NCBI GenBank assembly: GCA_023398375.1
Contig: JAEWSH010000072.1
Coordinates: 124,001 to 188,000 of the forward strand
Source of the DNA: Bacillota bacterium
GTDB lineage: Bacteria > Bacillota > Clostridia > Lachnospirales > Lachnospiraceae
DNA: 64,000 nucleotides
Direction of reading: 5' to 3'
Part shown: positions 33,975 through 43,213 of the stretch, piece by piece
Position numbering within the stretch: position 1 is the first letter of the stretch
Layout of the letters: each line of letters begins with the position of its first letter
Translations under genes and position numbers: made by a program
The notes under the pieces: generated by a model
Seen by the model: only the letters and a program-made list of their open reading frames with translations
Databases searched by the model: none
Told to the model about the DNA's origin: nothing

Positions 33975-34114
33975 ATGGTTATCCAACAGAAGACACGTTC
34001 TCACTCGATTGCCGCTCATAGCGGTACATAAGTTTGTGACAGATAAAATCTGTCACAAACTAAGTACCGATGGCGTCAAAACGGTCTCTTTATGGATAAT
34101 CCGTTCGCTGCTAT
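33965..34114. repeat. Type-B structured element, copy 1
   Basis: An outer stem of 21-22 bp (33965-33985 with 34093-34114) encloses ACACGTTCTC, a GGTACATAAG block (34023-34032), an apical 14-bp perfect hairpin (34031-34061) and CTAAGTACC (34060-34068). Copy 2 at 44907-45049 keeps the two blocks and the spacing (37 versus 38 bases left, 24 versus 25 right), with different stem sequences. The intergenic region 33816-34167 holds only this element and the type-A repeat. Confidence 0.65.
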
Positions 34115-34167
34115 TTCATTCTACACTTTATGTGATAAACTGATTAGGTTATGATAGGGCGCTGTTT

Positions 34168-35103
34168 TTATGCCATACTTATGATTTTCATATCTTCTGG
34201 TAGAGGCGCTGTGAAGTCCATCTGTTTATGGGTAATAGGGTGCAGGAAGGTTAAATGTGCAGAATGCAAAGCCTGTCTGCTTATGATACGCATATCCGGA
34301 TGATATAGAAAATCTCCAAGGAGCGGACAACCAAGATGTTTCATATGAACACGAATCTGGTGGGTTCGTCCTGTTTCAAGCCAAAGTGAAATTTGTGAAA
34401 AAACTTCATCCGGGTGAATGGAAGGGATCTTATGTAAAAGTTCGTTTCCGGAGAATTGTTTTAACAGCTGATAGTGTGTGACGGCGCATTCACCATGTTC
34501 GTAATCAATCATACGCTCAATGGCAGAGTCTTTAGCGCGGCCGATAGGAGCATCTATCGTACCGCATGGAGTAGAAAGAGCACCAGATACAAGAGCAATA
34601 TATTCACGCTTGATTTCCCGTCGTTTCACCATAGAAGATAAGATACCAGCACTGATCATATGTTTGGCTAATATGGTAAGACCGGTAGTATCCCGATCAA
34701 GCCGGTTAATGCAGCGGAACGTGTAAGCAATATTTTGAGACTTATAATAATACATAACAGCGTTGGCTAATGTGTTATCATAATTATTTTGTGAGGGATG
34801 AATTGGCATATCCGCAGGTTTATTGACAATCAGAATATCTTCATCCTCATATACGATATTGAGAGGAAGAGCAACGGGAATGATGTTTGGGGAAGATTTA
34901 GTTTCTTTTAGATGAATAGTAAGTGTATCATTTTCCTGCAATAAATAATTAACATGTTTCCAGATTTCATTAATCAGTATACTTTCCGGCATTTTTTTTA
35001 ATGCAATGATATTCTGACTAGAATAGCCCATAGACTTTAAGTAAAAGTCTATGGGTTTCTGATGAAATTGAAATGGAATTGTATAATGAATGATTCTTTC
35101 CAT
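34168..35103 (-). CDS. RluA-family pseudouridine synthase
   Basis: This enzyme isomerises uridine to pseudouridine in rRNA or tRNA. The key motif CINRLDRDTTGLTILAK holds the catalytic Asp (RLDxxTxG), and TGRTHQIRVHMKHLGCPLLGD is the second family motif. It has 311 aa and lacks an obvious S4 domain. It lies 11 bases after potD on the same strand, so it may be co-transcribed with the polyamine operon, though without clear functional link. The specific target cannot be told from sequence. Confidence 0.93.
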   Translation of the reverse strand: MERIIHYTIPFQFHQKPIDFYLKSMGYSSQNIIALKKMPESILINEIWKHVNYLLQENDTLTIHLKETKSSPNIIPVALPLNIVYEDEDILIVNKPADMPIHPSQNNYDNTLANAVMYYYKSQNIAYTFRCINRLDRDTTGLTILAKHMISAGILSSMVKRREIKREYIALVSGALSTPCGTIDAPIGRAKDSAIERMIDYEHGECAVTHYQLLKQFSGNELLHKIPSIHPDEVFSQISLWLETGRTHQIRVHMKHLGCPLLGDFLYHPDMRIISRQALHSAHLTFLHPITHKQMDFTAPLPEDMKIISMA

Positions 35104-35114
35104 AAATGGTTTCC

Positions 35115-36173
35115 TTATTCAGATTTTACTTCTTTCCAAAGCTGGTTGTACTGTTCATCCGCTTCATCACCAAGATATTGGAATGTTTCCAGATTTTTAA
35201 AGTCAGACAAAGTAGGAAATGCAATTGGAGAATTTTTAATATCTTCATCTTCAATTAATTCATGGGCTGCATCATTTGGAGTCGTATATGTGATATATTC
35301 AAAATTCTTCAATGCAATGTCTTCGCGGCACATGAAGTTGATAAAAGCTTCTGCATTTTCTTTATTTTTTGCATTTTTTGGAATAACCCAGGAATCGATC
35401 CATACATTAGTTCCCTCTTTAGGGATAACATATTCCAAATCCGGATTTTCTCTTTGTGTAAAAATAGCTTCTCCGGAATAGATAACACCGAGCGCAGCTT
35501 CATTTCCAATCATTTTATCACGAACCTGATCAATTACATAAGCCTGAACCAAAGGCTTTTGTTTGATGAGAGATTCTTTTGCGGCTTCTAATTCATCCGG
35601 ATCTGTAGAATTCATGGAATAACCATTTAATTTAAGTGCTACCATAAAAGCATCACGCACGCTGTCCTGCATTAAGATACTATCTGAATATTTTTCGTTC
35701 CAAAGGATAGACCAGCTGTCAACCGGTTCATCGACCATAGTCTTGTTATAAAGAATACCGACGGTTCCACAGCAATATGGTACAGAATATTTATTTTGTG
35801 GATCGAATTGTTTCGCCTGTTCTATATATTGTGATCCAATATTTTTATAATTAGGAATATTGCTATAGTTGATTTCTTCTAAAAGATTATTTTGAATCAT
35901 TTTTTGGATCATATAATCGGAAGGGCAGATAACATCATATTCTGATGCTCCTGATTCAATCTTCGGATACATGATTTCATTTGTTTCGAACTCATCATAT
36001 ATGACTTTGATTCCGGTCTCGTCTTCAAACATTGTAAGTACATCAGGATCAATATATTCGCCCCAATTATAGACAACCACCTGTCCATTACTGGCTGAAT
36101 TGCCGCCGCCGCATCCAGTCAGCATAGTGGATGTTAAGGTAATGAACAAAACAATTGATAGAAATTTTTTCAT
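35115..36173 (-). CDS. potD: Spermidine/putrescine ABC transporter substrate-binding lipoprotein
   Basis: The extracellular polyamine receptor. It has a lipoprotein signal (MKKFLSIVLFITLTSTMLTGCGGG) with a lipobox Cys, and then the PotD-type YNWGEYIDPDVL motif, EYDVICPSDYMIQKM and WGILWNEK-like segments. I chose the ATG at 36173, preceded by AAGGAGG. An upstream in-frame start at 36203 would begin inside the intergenic ribosome site. It lies 22 bases after potC and completes potABCD. Confidence 0.94.
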   Translation of the reverse strand: MKKFLSIVLFITLTSTMLTGCGGGNSASNGQVVVYNWGEYIDPDVLTMFEDETGIKVIYDEFETNEIMYPKIESGASEYDVICPSDYMIQKMIQNNLLEEINYSNIPNYKNIGSQYIEQAKQFDPQNKYSVPYCCGTVGILYNKTMVDEPVDSWSILWNEKYSDSILMQDSVRDAFMVALKLNGYSMNSTDPDELEAAKESLIKQKPLVQAYVIDQVRDKMIGNEAALGVIYSGEAIFTQRENPDLEYVIPKEGTNVWIDSWVIPKNAKNKENAEAFINFMCREDIALKNFEYITYTTPNDAAHELIEDEDIKNSPIAFPTLSDFKNLETFQYLGDEADEQYNQLWKEVKSE

Positions 36174-36195
36174 TTTTTTCCTCCTTAAAGAATCA

Positions 36196-36975
36196 TCATA
36201 CATTCTTTTGTTTTTCTTTTGGTGCTTTGTTTACGACTATCAGTAATACTAAAACAGAAACGAAAATAATAGTTGACAAGGAATACATTTCCGGTTTGAT
36301 TCCTTTTTTTACTTCTGTATAGATCTTCGTTGATAATGTGTCAAATCCCGGACCTTTCGTAAAGTGTGTAATAATAAAATCATCCAGAGACATAGTAAAC
36401 GACATCAGAAACCCGGATAGTACACCAGGCATGATATCTGGAAATATAACTTTAAAAAATGCAGTCAAATGAGTTGCTCCAAGATCAAGCGCAGCTTCAT
36501 AAGTATGCGGATTCAGCTGCTTTAGTCTTGGGAGCACACTGAGAATGACATAGGGAATATTAAAAGTAATATGTGCCAGTAATACTGTAATAAACCCAAA
36601 TCTGATACCTATGCTTATAAATAGAAGCATGAGTGAAATTCCAGTTACGATTTCAGCATTTACCATAGGAATATTTGTGACTCCCATAAAGAACGCACGG
36701 TTTCTTTTCTTCATTCCATTAATTGCAATGGCAGCAATGGTACCTATGATGGTAGCAATCAGTGCAGATAAGAACGCAATCAGTAGGGTTGTATATAATG
36801 CCTGCAAGATAACATCATTCTTAAAAAGCTTTTGGTACCACTTAAATGTAAATCCACCCCATTTTGCACGTGTCTTACTTGCATTAAATGATAAGACCAT
36901 CAAAGTAGCAATTGGTGCGTAGAGAAAAATAAATATAAGTGTAATATATAGTTTTTGAAGAGTCGTTTTTATCAT
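36196..36975 (-). CDS. potC: Spermidine/putrescine ABC transporter permease PotC
   Basis: This 259-aa integral membrane protein has about six helices. The cytoplasmic EAA-type loop with the conserved Gly (EAALDLGATHLTAFFKVIFPDIMPGV) docks the ATPase. The start ATG overlaps the potB stop (ATGA), and GGGGAGG precedes it, so the two are translationally coupled. Together with PotB it forms the translocation pore for polyamines. Confidence 0.94.
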   Translation of the reverse strand: MIKTTLQKLYITLIFIFLYAPIATLMVLSFNASKTRAKWGGFTFKWYQKLFKNDVILQALYTTLLIAFLSALIATIIGTIAAIAINGMKKRNRAFFMGVTNIPMVNAEIVTGISLMLLFISIGIRFGFITVLLAHITFNIPYVILSVLPRLKQLNPHTYEAALDLGATHLTAFFKVIFPDIMPGVLSGFLMSFTMSLDDFIITHFTKGPGFDTLSTKIYTEVKKGIKPEMYSLSTIIFVSVLVLLIVVNKAPKEKQKNV

Positions 36976-37784
36976 AATGTAATTTCCTCCCCATCTTTAT
37001 CTGTAATAGAAGAGATTATGATACTGATTATAATAAATATCATTAGTACAATTGATAATCCGCTTCCAAGATTCCAATTATCCGTTTGCGTGAATTCCTG
37101 TTCAATTACGTTTCCAATTAATAATATCTTACTTCCACCGAGTAAATTGCTGATAACAAAAGTAGTAAGAGCCGGTACAAATACCATAGTGATACCGCTG
37201 ATTACACCCGGCAGGCTTAATGGAAAGATAATCTTCAAAAAAGTCTGTGTGCTGTTTGCACCAAGGTCTCTGGCAGCATTCACAACATCTGTATCAATTT
37301 TGCTGATGGAATTGTAAATTGGTAAAACCATAAACGGCAGAAAATTATATACCATGCCGAGAACAATTGCATTAGGTGTATTAATGATATTAAGTGCAGG
37401 TAAGTGTAAAAAGCTCAGGACGCTGTTAATAACACCGGTCTTTTCTAATAAAGTCTGCCATGCAAGGGTTCTGAGCAAAAAGTTCATCCACATAGGTAAT
37501 ATAAATATCAGTACAATAAAACTATTCTGATTTACATTCATATGACTTAAGGTTATGGCAAGCGGATATGCAAGTAATATACATATAATTGTACTGACCA
37601 AAGATAGCAGGAGCGAGAGCCATAGTGCTTTCATATGTTCTTCCATAGTGATTGCAATTATATTTTCTAATGTAAAAGCACCTGTTTTATCCGTAAAGCC
37701 GTAAAAAAACACCATGCATAGGGGAATGATGATAAAAGCCAGGGACCATATCAAATATGGTGTTGACATCCATTTTCTATTCAT
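36972..37784 (-). CDS. potB: Spermidine/putrescine ABC transporter permease PotB
   Basis: The 270-aa permease pairs with PotC. It has six membrane spans and the EAA loop NAARDLGANSTQTFLKIIFPLSLPGV. The ATG at 37784 overlaps the potA stop by 8 bases and is preceded by GAGGAGG at about 37804-37798. An in-frame ATG at 37805 lies on the ribosome site itself and is less likely. Overlap with both neighbours shows a tightly coupled operon. Confidence 0.94.
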   Translation of the reverse strand: MNRKWMSTPYLIWSLAFIIIPLCMVFFYGFTDKTGAFTLENIIAITMEEHMKALWLSLLLSLVSTIICILLAYPLAITLSHMNVNQNSFIVLIFILPMWMNFLLRTLAWQTLLEKTGVINSVLSFLHLPALNIINTPNAIVLGMVYNFLPFMVLPIYNSISKIDTDVVNAARDLGANSTQTFLKIIFPLSLPGVISGITMVFVPALTTFVISNLLGGSKILLIGNVIEQEFTQTDNWNLGSGLSIVLMIFIIISIIISSITDKDGEEITL

Positions 37785-38850
37785 CGATACCAGTGGCCTC
37801 CTCATCCTCAGAAGCAGGTTTATTCATAATCTGGATATTAAATGGATCGATCTGAATGCCGACATTTGTTCCGACTTCATACATTTTTGTCGAATGAACG
37901 AGCCAATCGAATCCATTTGCTGTAACTTCCATTTCATAATGTACGCCCTTAAAGATAATGTGTGTTACGTCTCCCTGAATAGTTCCCAGTTCGGGAGCTA
38001 CAAGTTCAACATCTTCCGGTCTTATGACTACATCAACAGGTGTATTTTCGCCGAAACCTGTATCAACACAGGCAAATCTTGCACCCAGGATTTCCACCAG
38101 TTCATCGCGGATCATAGTGGAAGGTATGATATTACTGTCGCCAATAAAGTCTGCTACAAAAGCATTTTCCGGTTCATTGTAAATATCTTCAGGAGTTCCT
38201 ATCTGCTGAATATAGCCCTGATTCATAACTACAATGGTATCAGACATGGTAAGGGCTTCTTCCTGATCATGCGTCACATAAATAAAAGTAATACCAAGTT
38301 CATTTTTTAAACGAATCAATTCATATTGCATATCCTGACGAAGTTTTAAATCCAAAGCGCCAAGAGGCTCATCCAATAATAATACTTTTGGCTCATTCAC
38401 AATGGCGCGGGCAATTGCAATACGCTGCTGCTGACCGCCGCTTAATGAATCTGGCATACGATTACCAAAATCATCCAAATTTACCAATTTTAAAGCATAT
38501 TTTATTTTATCATCAATATATTTTTTTGATTTATTTTTAATTTTTAATCCAAACGCAATATTTTCAGCAATCGTCATATGTGTAAATAATGCATACTTTT
38601 GAAATACCGTATTTAACTGCCGCTTATTCGGAGGCAGTTTGGTAATATCAAGATTGTCAAAAATCACCTGTCCCTTATCCGGTGTTTCAAAACCACCAAT
38701 AATGCGAAGCGTAGTAGTCTTACCGCAACCACTTGGCCCCAATAATGTCAAAAATTCATTTTCACGTATGTACAAATCCATTTCATCCAATACGATATTA
38801 GAACCATAAGATTTGGAAATATGAACAAGATCAATTAGTTTGTTATTCAT
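37777..38850 (-). CDS. potA: Spermidine/putrescine ABC transporter ATPase
   Basis: This ATPase energises polyamine import. Walker A is GPSGCGKTT, the signature LSGGQQQRIAIARAI and Walker B LLLDEPLGALDLKLR; the TOBE-type C-terminal domain (about 280-340) with VVIRPEDVEL fits the PotA/MalK group. GGAGG precedes the ATG. A cupin-containing regulator gene ends 29 bases upstream, so the regulator may head the operon. Confidence 0.94.
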   Translation of the reverse strand: MNNKLIDLVHISKSYGSNIVLDEMDLYIRENEFLTLLGPSGCGKTTTLRIIGGFETPDKGQVIFDNLDITKLPPNKRQLNTVFQKYALFTHMTIAENIAFGLKIKNKSKKYIDDKIKYALKLVNLDDFGNRMPDSLSGGQQQRIAIARAIVNEPKVLLLDEPLGALDLKLRQDMQYELIRLKNELGITFIYVTHDQEEALTMSDTIVVMNQGYIQQIGTPEDIYNEPENAFVADFIGDSNIIPSTMIRDELVEILGARFACVDTGFGENTPVDVVIRPEDVELVAPELGTIQGDVTHIIFKGVHYEMEVTANGFDWLVHSTKMYEVGTNVGIQIDPFNIQIMNKPASEDEEATGIDE

Positions 38851-38879
38851 AAGTACCTCCTGTGAGTATGCCTATTAAA

Positions 38880-39419
38880 TTAAAAGCTTGGTGGAGTGCT
38901 GACCCAGATGATTGTAGCACCCGTCTTGGAATGAGCGGATATATAATGTTTCGTTTTAGGAATAAAATAAAAAGATTCGCCTTTTTTAGCCAAATATTTT
39001 TTCTTTCCAAGGTGTATATAAATACTGCCGGAAATTACATAACCAAATTCTTCTCCTTCATGTGGGATATCCGGATACGTAGAACCCTCCGGTTCCAGGG
39101 TAAGACGAATGGGTTCCATAATATTTTTTTGTGCATTCGGAATGATCCATTCTATTTTATTGTGCAGGGATTCATCAATTTTTTGAAAATAATCACTGTC
39201 ATGAAAGACGATCTGTTCGTCTTCTGTATCTTGAAAAAATTCCTTTAGATCTAAACCAAGGCATTGCAGGATATCAACGAGCGTGGCGATGGATGGAGAG
39301 GTAAGATCTCTTTCCAGCTGAGAAATAAACCCCTTAGATAATTCGGCACGATCAGCAAGTTCTTCTTGCGTTAATCCCTTTTGTATTCGAAGTTCTTTTA
39401 ATTTATTTCCAATTTTCAT
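38880..39419 (-). CDS. XRE-cupin transcriptional regulator (PuuR-like)
   Basis: This 179-aa protein has a helix-turn-helix at the N-terminus (LKELRIQKGLTQEELADRAELSKGF) and a cupin domain with HEGEEFGYVISGSI and FYFIPKTKHYISA. Members such as PuuR sense polyamine-related ligands. It heads the pot operon and probably controls it. I chose the ATG at 39419, preceded by GGAGAG, instead of 39437. A dyad at 39467-39490 upstream could be its operator. Confidence 0.88.
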   Translation of the reverse strand: MKIGNKLKELRIQKGLTQEELADRAELSKGFISQLERDLTSPSIATLVDILQCLGLDLKEFFQDTEDEQIVFHDSDYFQKIDESLHNKIEWIIPNAQKNIMEPIRLTLEPEGSTYPDIPHEGEEFGYVISGSIYIHLGKKKYLAKKGESFYFIPKTKHYISAHSKTGATIIWVSTPPSF

Positions 39420-39466
39420 AAAACTCTCCATAATCAAAATCCTAAAATAGTTATTATAAACAAAAA

Positions 39467-39490
39467 GTTTAGTTATACTATACTTAAAAC
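39467..39490. promoter_or_regulatory. Candidate operator of the cupin regulator
   Basis: An imperfect dyad with arms starting GTTTAGTTATA (39467-39477) and ending TATACTTAAAAC (39479-39490) lies between the divergent regulator and lactonase genes. About 8 of 11 arm positions pair. Autoregulation by the XRE protein is inferred only from position. Confidence 0.3.
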
Positions 39491-39539
39491 GCTGATATTC
39501 ATTATACTAAAAATGTACTCAAAGTCAATATAATTATTA

Positions 39540-39568
39540 TTAACAAAAGTTTCGGTTTATGGTAAAAT
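39540..39568 (+). promoter_or_regulatory. Promoter of the lactonase gene
   Basis: TTAACA (39540-39545) and TAAAAT (39563-39568) are spaced by 17 bases. They fit a sigma-A promoter for the gene at 39608. Confidence 0.5.
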
Positions 39569-39607
39569 AAAGCAAGATTAAAAATGCAGATAGCTGGAGG
39601 TCGTAAA

Positions 39608-40669
39608 ATGGCAGTAGAAAAATATGTTGCTTACGTATCTACTTATACAATGGGCGATAATCATGGTATTAAAATATATGATGTTGATATGGAAAAAGGA
39701 AGATTTATAGAAAAGGATGAAGTGCAGATTACGAATTCATCTTATGTGACAATTTCACATAATCAAAAATACTTATATTCCATAACAGATCTTGGTGTAG
39801 AGGCGTACAAGGTTATGAAGGGCGGCGGACTTGAAGTAATCAATCAGGCTTCTATTAATGGTATGAGAGGATGTTATCTGTCAACTGACTATAAAGATGA
39901 ATTTTTATTTGTAGCAGGATATCATGATGGAAAGATCACTGTTTTAAAATTAAATGACGATGGTGGAATCGGAAGCATAACAGAAGAAATATTCCATAAA
40001 GGAATCGGAAGTATAGCAGAGCGTAATTTCAGACCACATGTAAGTTGCGTAAAAATGACAAGAGACAATAAATATTTATGTGCTGCTGATCTTGGAACAG
40101 ATAATACCAATGTATATCGTTTGGACCACGGAAATGGAAAATTAAAATTAGTTGATATTATTCATAGTGACATTGAATCGGCACCCAGACATGTTAAATT
40201 TTCAAAAGATGGGAAGTTCTTATATATCGTGCATGAGTTAAAAAATATAATAGATGTCTATGAATATAAGGAAATCAATAACAACCCGGAATTTGAAAAG
40301 ATCCAATCTATCTCCACGTTGAATCAATACCATGCTGGCGGTTCGGCAGCAAGCGCACTGAATTTTTCTGTGGATGATAATTATCTGATAAGCTCAAATG
40401 CAGGGGATAATAGTGTCGTATTATACAAAAGAAATCATCAGAACGGAGAGCTGACCAAATTATTCTGTCTGCCGGTCAGTGGCAATTATCCTAAGGATGC
40501 ATTGCTGTTTCCGAACAATAAATATCTGGTTTCTTTAAATCATGAATCCAATACAATGACATTTTTCTCCGTAGATTTAAATAAAGGATTATTGGTCATG
40601 AACGGGAAAGAAATATCAGTAGAAAAACCAAATTGTATTATTTTTCATAAATTAACAAAGGAACAATAA
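39608..40669 (+). CDS. Lactonase family protein (6-phosphogluconolactonase-like)
   Basis: The protein is a seven-bladed propeller-type lactonase of 353 aa, similar to Pgl/YbhE, which open 6-phosphogluconolactone. Repeated KFSKDGKFLYIVHE and HVSCVKMTRDNKYLCAADLGTD segments mark the propeller blades and the usual active-site His/Arg region. The ATG at 39608 follows GGAGG by 7 bases. The gene is monocistronic, between its promoter and the aroC terminator. Its substrate in this organism is uncertain. Confidence 0.85.
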   Translation: MAVEKYVAYVSTYTMGDNHGIKIYDVDMEKGRFIEKDEVQITNSSYVTISHNQKYLYSITDLGVEAYKVMKGGGLEVINQASINGMRGCYLSTDYKDEFLFVAGYHDGKITVLKLNDDGGIGSITEEIFHKGIGSIAERNFRPHVSCVKMTRDNKYLCAADLGTDNTNVYRLDHGNGKLKLVDIIHSDIESAPRHVKFSKDGKFLYIVHELKNIIDVYEYKEINNNPEFEKIQSISTLNQYHAGGSAASALNFSVDDNYLISSNAGDNSVVLYKRNHQNGELTKLFCLPVSGNYPKDALLFPNNKYLVSLNHESNTMTFFSVDLNKGLLVMNGKEISVEKPNCIIFHKLTKEQ

Positions 40670-40673
40670 AAAA

Positions 40674-40697
40674 AGGTATGAATTTTTATCCATACCT
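40674..40697 (-). terminator. Terminator of aroC (minus strand)
   Basis: AGGTATG (40674-40680) pairs with CATACCT (40691-40697) around a 10-base loop. On the minus strand the hairpin is followed by a T-run (bases 40673-40666 of the + strand are A). It may also stop the + strand lactonase transcript. Confidence 0.7.
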
Positions 40698-40745
40698 CTG
40701 ATTATCGTTATGATAAGCCAATCGACAAGCCGATTATTTATACGA

Positions 40746-41843
40746 TTATTTATAAAATGAAATAATATGTTCCATTTTAGAAGACATATTCAGTAGAAGA
40801 GCATCAACAATGGTTAATGCGGTCATGGCTTCTACGACTACTACAGCACGAGGAACGATAACGGGATCATGGCGTCCTTTAATATTTATCTTGATAGCCT
40901 CACCGTTTTGAGTGACCGTGTCCTGTTCAGAAAAGATAGAAGGTGTTGGTTTTACATAAGCGCGCAGAAGGATAGGAGAACCATCACTGATTCCACCAAG
41001 GATGCCACCAGCATGATTTGTTTTTTTGAATACAGTGTCATCTTTCATAACAAAAGCATCATTATTTGTCAATCCAGTCGCAGATGAGACTGCAAAACCA
41101 TCACCAATTTCTATGGCTTTGACAGAACCAATCGACATTATGGCTTTTGCAAGATTTGCATCTAATTTTTCAAAAACCGGATCTCCGAGACCGGCTGGAA
41201 GTGCATTTACTACACATTCAATAATACCGCCTGCAGAATTTGCTTGTTTTATACAATCAGCAAGATATCGTTCAGCCTGCTTGGAAGCTTCTATATCAGG
41301 CATTGCAGTAGGTGTTGTCAGGATTGCTTCCTTATTAAAATGGTCCATATTAATAGTTACCGGACCGATTGCTTTGGTATATGCAAAAATTGTAATGCCA
41401 ATAGACTGCAGTAACTTTGCAGCAATTGCACCGGCAGCTACGCGTCCTATTGTTTCCCTTCCAGAAGATCGACCGCCTCCTCTGTAGTCACGAAAGCCAT
41501 ATTTTGTATCAAGTGTATAATCTGCATGTCCGGGTCTGTAATAAGCAGCTATTTCGCTATAATCGTGGGATTTCTGTGAAGTATTTCTAACGAGCAGTGA
41601 GATTGAGGTACCAGTAGTCCTGCCTTCAAATACACCGGACAATATTTCTACCAGATCCTCCTCTTTTCTTGGAGTAGATAGGTAAGATTGCCCAGGTTTT
41701 CTGCGATTCAAATAATTTTGAATATCACCTTCACATAATGAGAGTCCTGCAGGACACCCATCTATCACAACGCCAATTGCTTTCCCGTGTGATTCGCCCC
41801 AAGTTGTTATTTTAAAAATAGTACCTAATGTTGAACCAGCCAT
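40746..41843 (-). CDS. aroC: Chorismate synthase
   Basis: Chorismate synthase makes chorismate, the last step of the shikimate pathway, using reduced FMN. The signature GESHGKAIGVVIDGCPAGL is at the start, with the GGGRSSGRETIGRVAAGAIA and HAGGILGGISDGSPI motifs typical of AroC. The 365-aa length is normal. No other aro gene is adjacent. The region 41844-42091 between it and the next gene is 248 bases long; it carries TTGACA (41968-41973) with TACCAT 17 bases later as a weak promoter for the downstream gene. Confidence 0.96.
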   Translation of the reverse strand: MAGSTLGTIFKITTWGESHGKAIGVVIDGCPAGLSLCEGDIQNYLNRRKPGQSYLSTPRKEEDLVEILSGVFEGRTTGTSISLLVRNTSQKSHDYSEIAAYYRPGHADYTLDTKYGFRDYRGGGRSSGRETIGRVAAGAIAAKLLQSIGITIFAYTKAIGPVTINMDHFNKEAILTTPTAMPDIEASKQAERYLADCIKQANSAGGIIECVVNALPAGLGDPVFEKLDANLAKAIMSIGSVKAIEIGDGFAVSSATGLTNNDAFVMKDDTVFKKTNHAGGILGGISDGSPILLRAYVKPTPSIFSEQDTVTQNGEAIKINIKGRHDPVIVPRAVVVVEAMTALTIVDALLLNMSSKMEHIISFYK

Positions 41844-42091
41844 ATGTTTTCCATCCTTTATGTAGTGATCAGTTATTTATGTTGACATTTATTATATCCA
41901 ATTCCATAACATCTGACAAGATAATCAGTATGAGAACAAAAAGAGATAAGACTTTTTAAGTTATAACTTGACATAGGATTAGTCCCATAGTACCATTTAA
42001 AATAGGGTAGATTTACATATAATATAAATTAATTGTGCATGCAGTAATCCAATTATAAAAACACATTATTGTTAAAGGATTAAGATTACAT

Positions 42092-43147
42092 ATGAAAAAA
42101 ACGATTAAAGAGAGAATACTGAATAAGTTTTTGAAACTGGGAAAAAAGTATAGATTTCTAAAGATTCCAATGATGATATGTATTACTGCTGTTTTGGGTA
42201 TTTATAATGTTACGATTACTATTATAAAAAATACAAAAAAAATTGTCAGTTTTGCATGTTTGGCATTGTTTTTTATGATTAGCAGCAGCTTTGCATCAAT
42301 AGGATTCATTCAAACATCAGATACTATGAATTCTGATAGTACGATAAATGATGAAAACCCATTGAATGCTGAGATTACTACGGATGAAGTAGCATTAACA
42401 GCGTCAGTAGCAGAAGAAGATATTGATATTATTGATGACAGTGATGTGATAGATGGATATGAAGATTCGAACCTGAATAATATCAAAACAGATTTTTATT
42501 CTGTCGATGAAATCTTAGATGAAAATAAAGTCGTAAATAGTGAAAAGGATACATTTCAAGATGGAGAAAAAGCTGAGCTTGACAAAGAAGACTGGCGATT
42601 GTTATTAATCAATAAACAACATCCGATTCCGGATGATTATGAATTTACACTCGGAACTATAAAAGGAAACATGAAATGCGACGAAAGAATTATAGATGAT
42701 TTATTGCAGATGCTGCAAGGAGCAAAAAGAGACGGTGTAAATCTTGTTATCTGTTCTCCATATCGTGATATGAATCGTCAGGAAGTGCTATTTAACCGTA
42801 AAATAGCAGCATATATGAAAAAAGGGATGTCTTATATGGCAGCTTATAAAACTACGGCTCAAACAGTAACTGTACCGGGTGCAAGTGAGCATCAGATTGG
42901 TCTTGCACTTGATATTATCTGTGATTCCTATGCTTCTTTAGATGCCGGATTTGGAGATACGCAAGCCGGAAAGTGGTTAGCTGAGCATAGCTGTGAATAT
43001 GGATTTATTCTTAGATATCCAAAAGGAAAAGAGTATATAACAAGTATAGAGTATGAGCCATGGCATTTCCGATATGTAGGAAAAGAGGCAGCGATTCAGA
43101 TTACAGAAGAAGGAATTACATTAGAAGAATTTGTCGAAAACTTGTAG
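42092..43147 (+). CDS. Membrane-anchored D,D-carboxypeptidase (VanY/M15B type)
   Basis: The 351-aa protein has a basic N-terminus and a hydrophobic anchor (about residues 28-70), then an acidic linker, and a C-terminal VanY-type domain. The zinc motifs are SEHQIGLALDI (His and Asp) and EPWHFRYVG (His). It trims the terminal D-Ala of peptidoglycan stems outside the cell. The linker of about 90 residues is rich in Asp/Glu and Asn. No vancomycin-resistance genes are near, so the role is in normal cell wall turnover. Confidence 0.9.
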   Translation: MKKTIKERILNKFLKLGKKYRFLKIPMMICITAVLGIYNVTITIIKNTKKIVSFACLALFFMISSSFASIGFIQTSDTMNSDSTINDENPLNAEITTDEVALTASVAEEDIDIIDDSDVIDGYEDSNLNNIKTDFYSVDEILDENKVVNSEKDTFQDGEKAELDKEDWRLLLINKQHPIPDDYEFTLGTIKGNMKCDERIIDDLLQMLQGAKRDGVNLVICSPYRDMNRQEVLFNRKIAAYMKKGMSYMAAYKTTAQTVTVPGASEHQIGLALDIICDSYASLDAGFGDTQAGKWLAEHSCEYGFILRYPKGKEYITSIEYEPWHFRYVGKEAAIQITEEGITLEEFVENL

Positions 43148-43213
43148 TGGATCTTTCACAATTCATTACGAGTTTTTATCATAATTAAAAGCAGTGCAGA
43201 AATGAGGAAGAAA

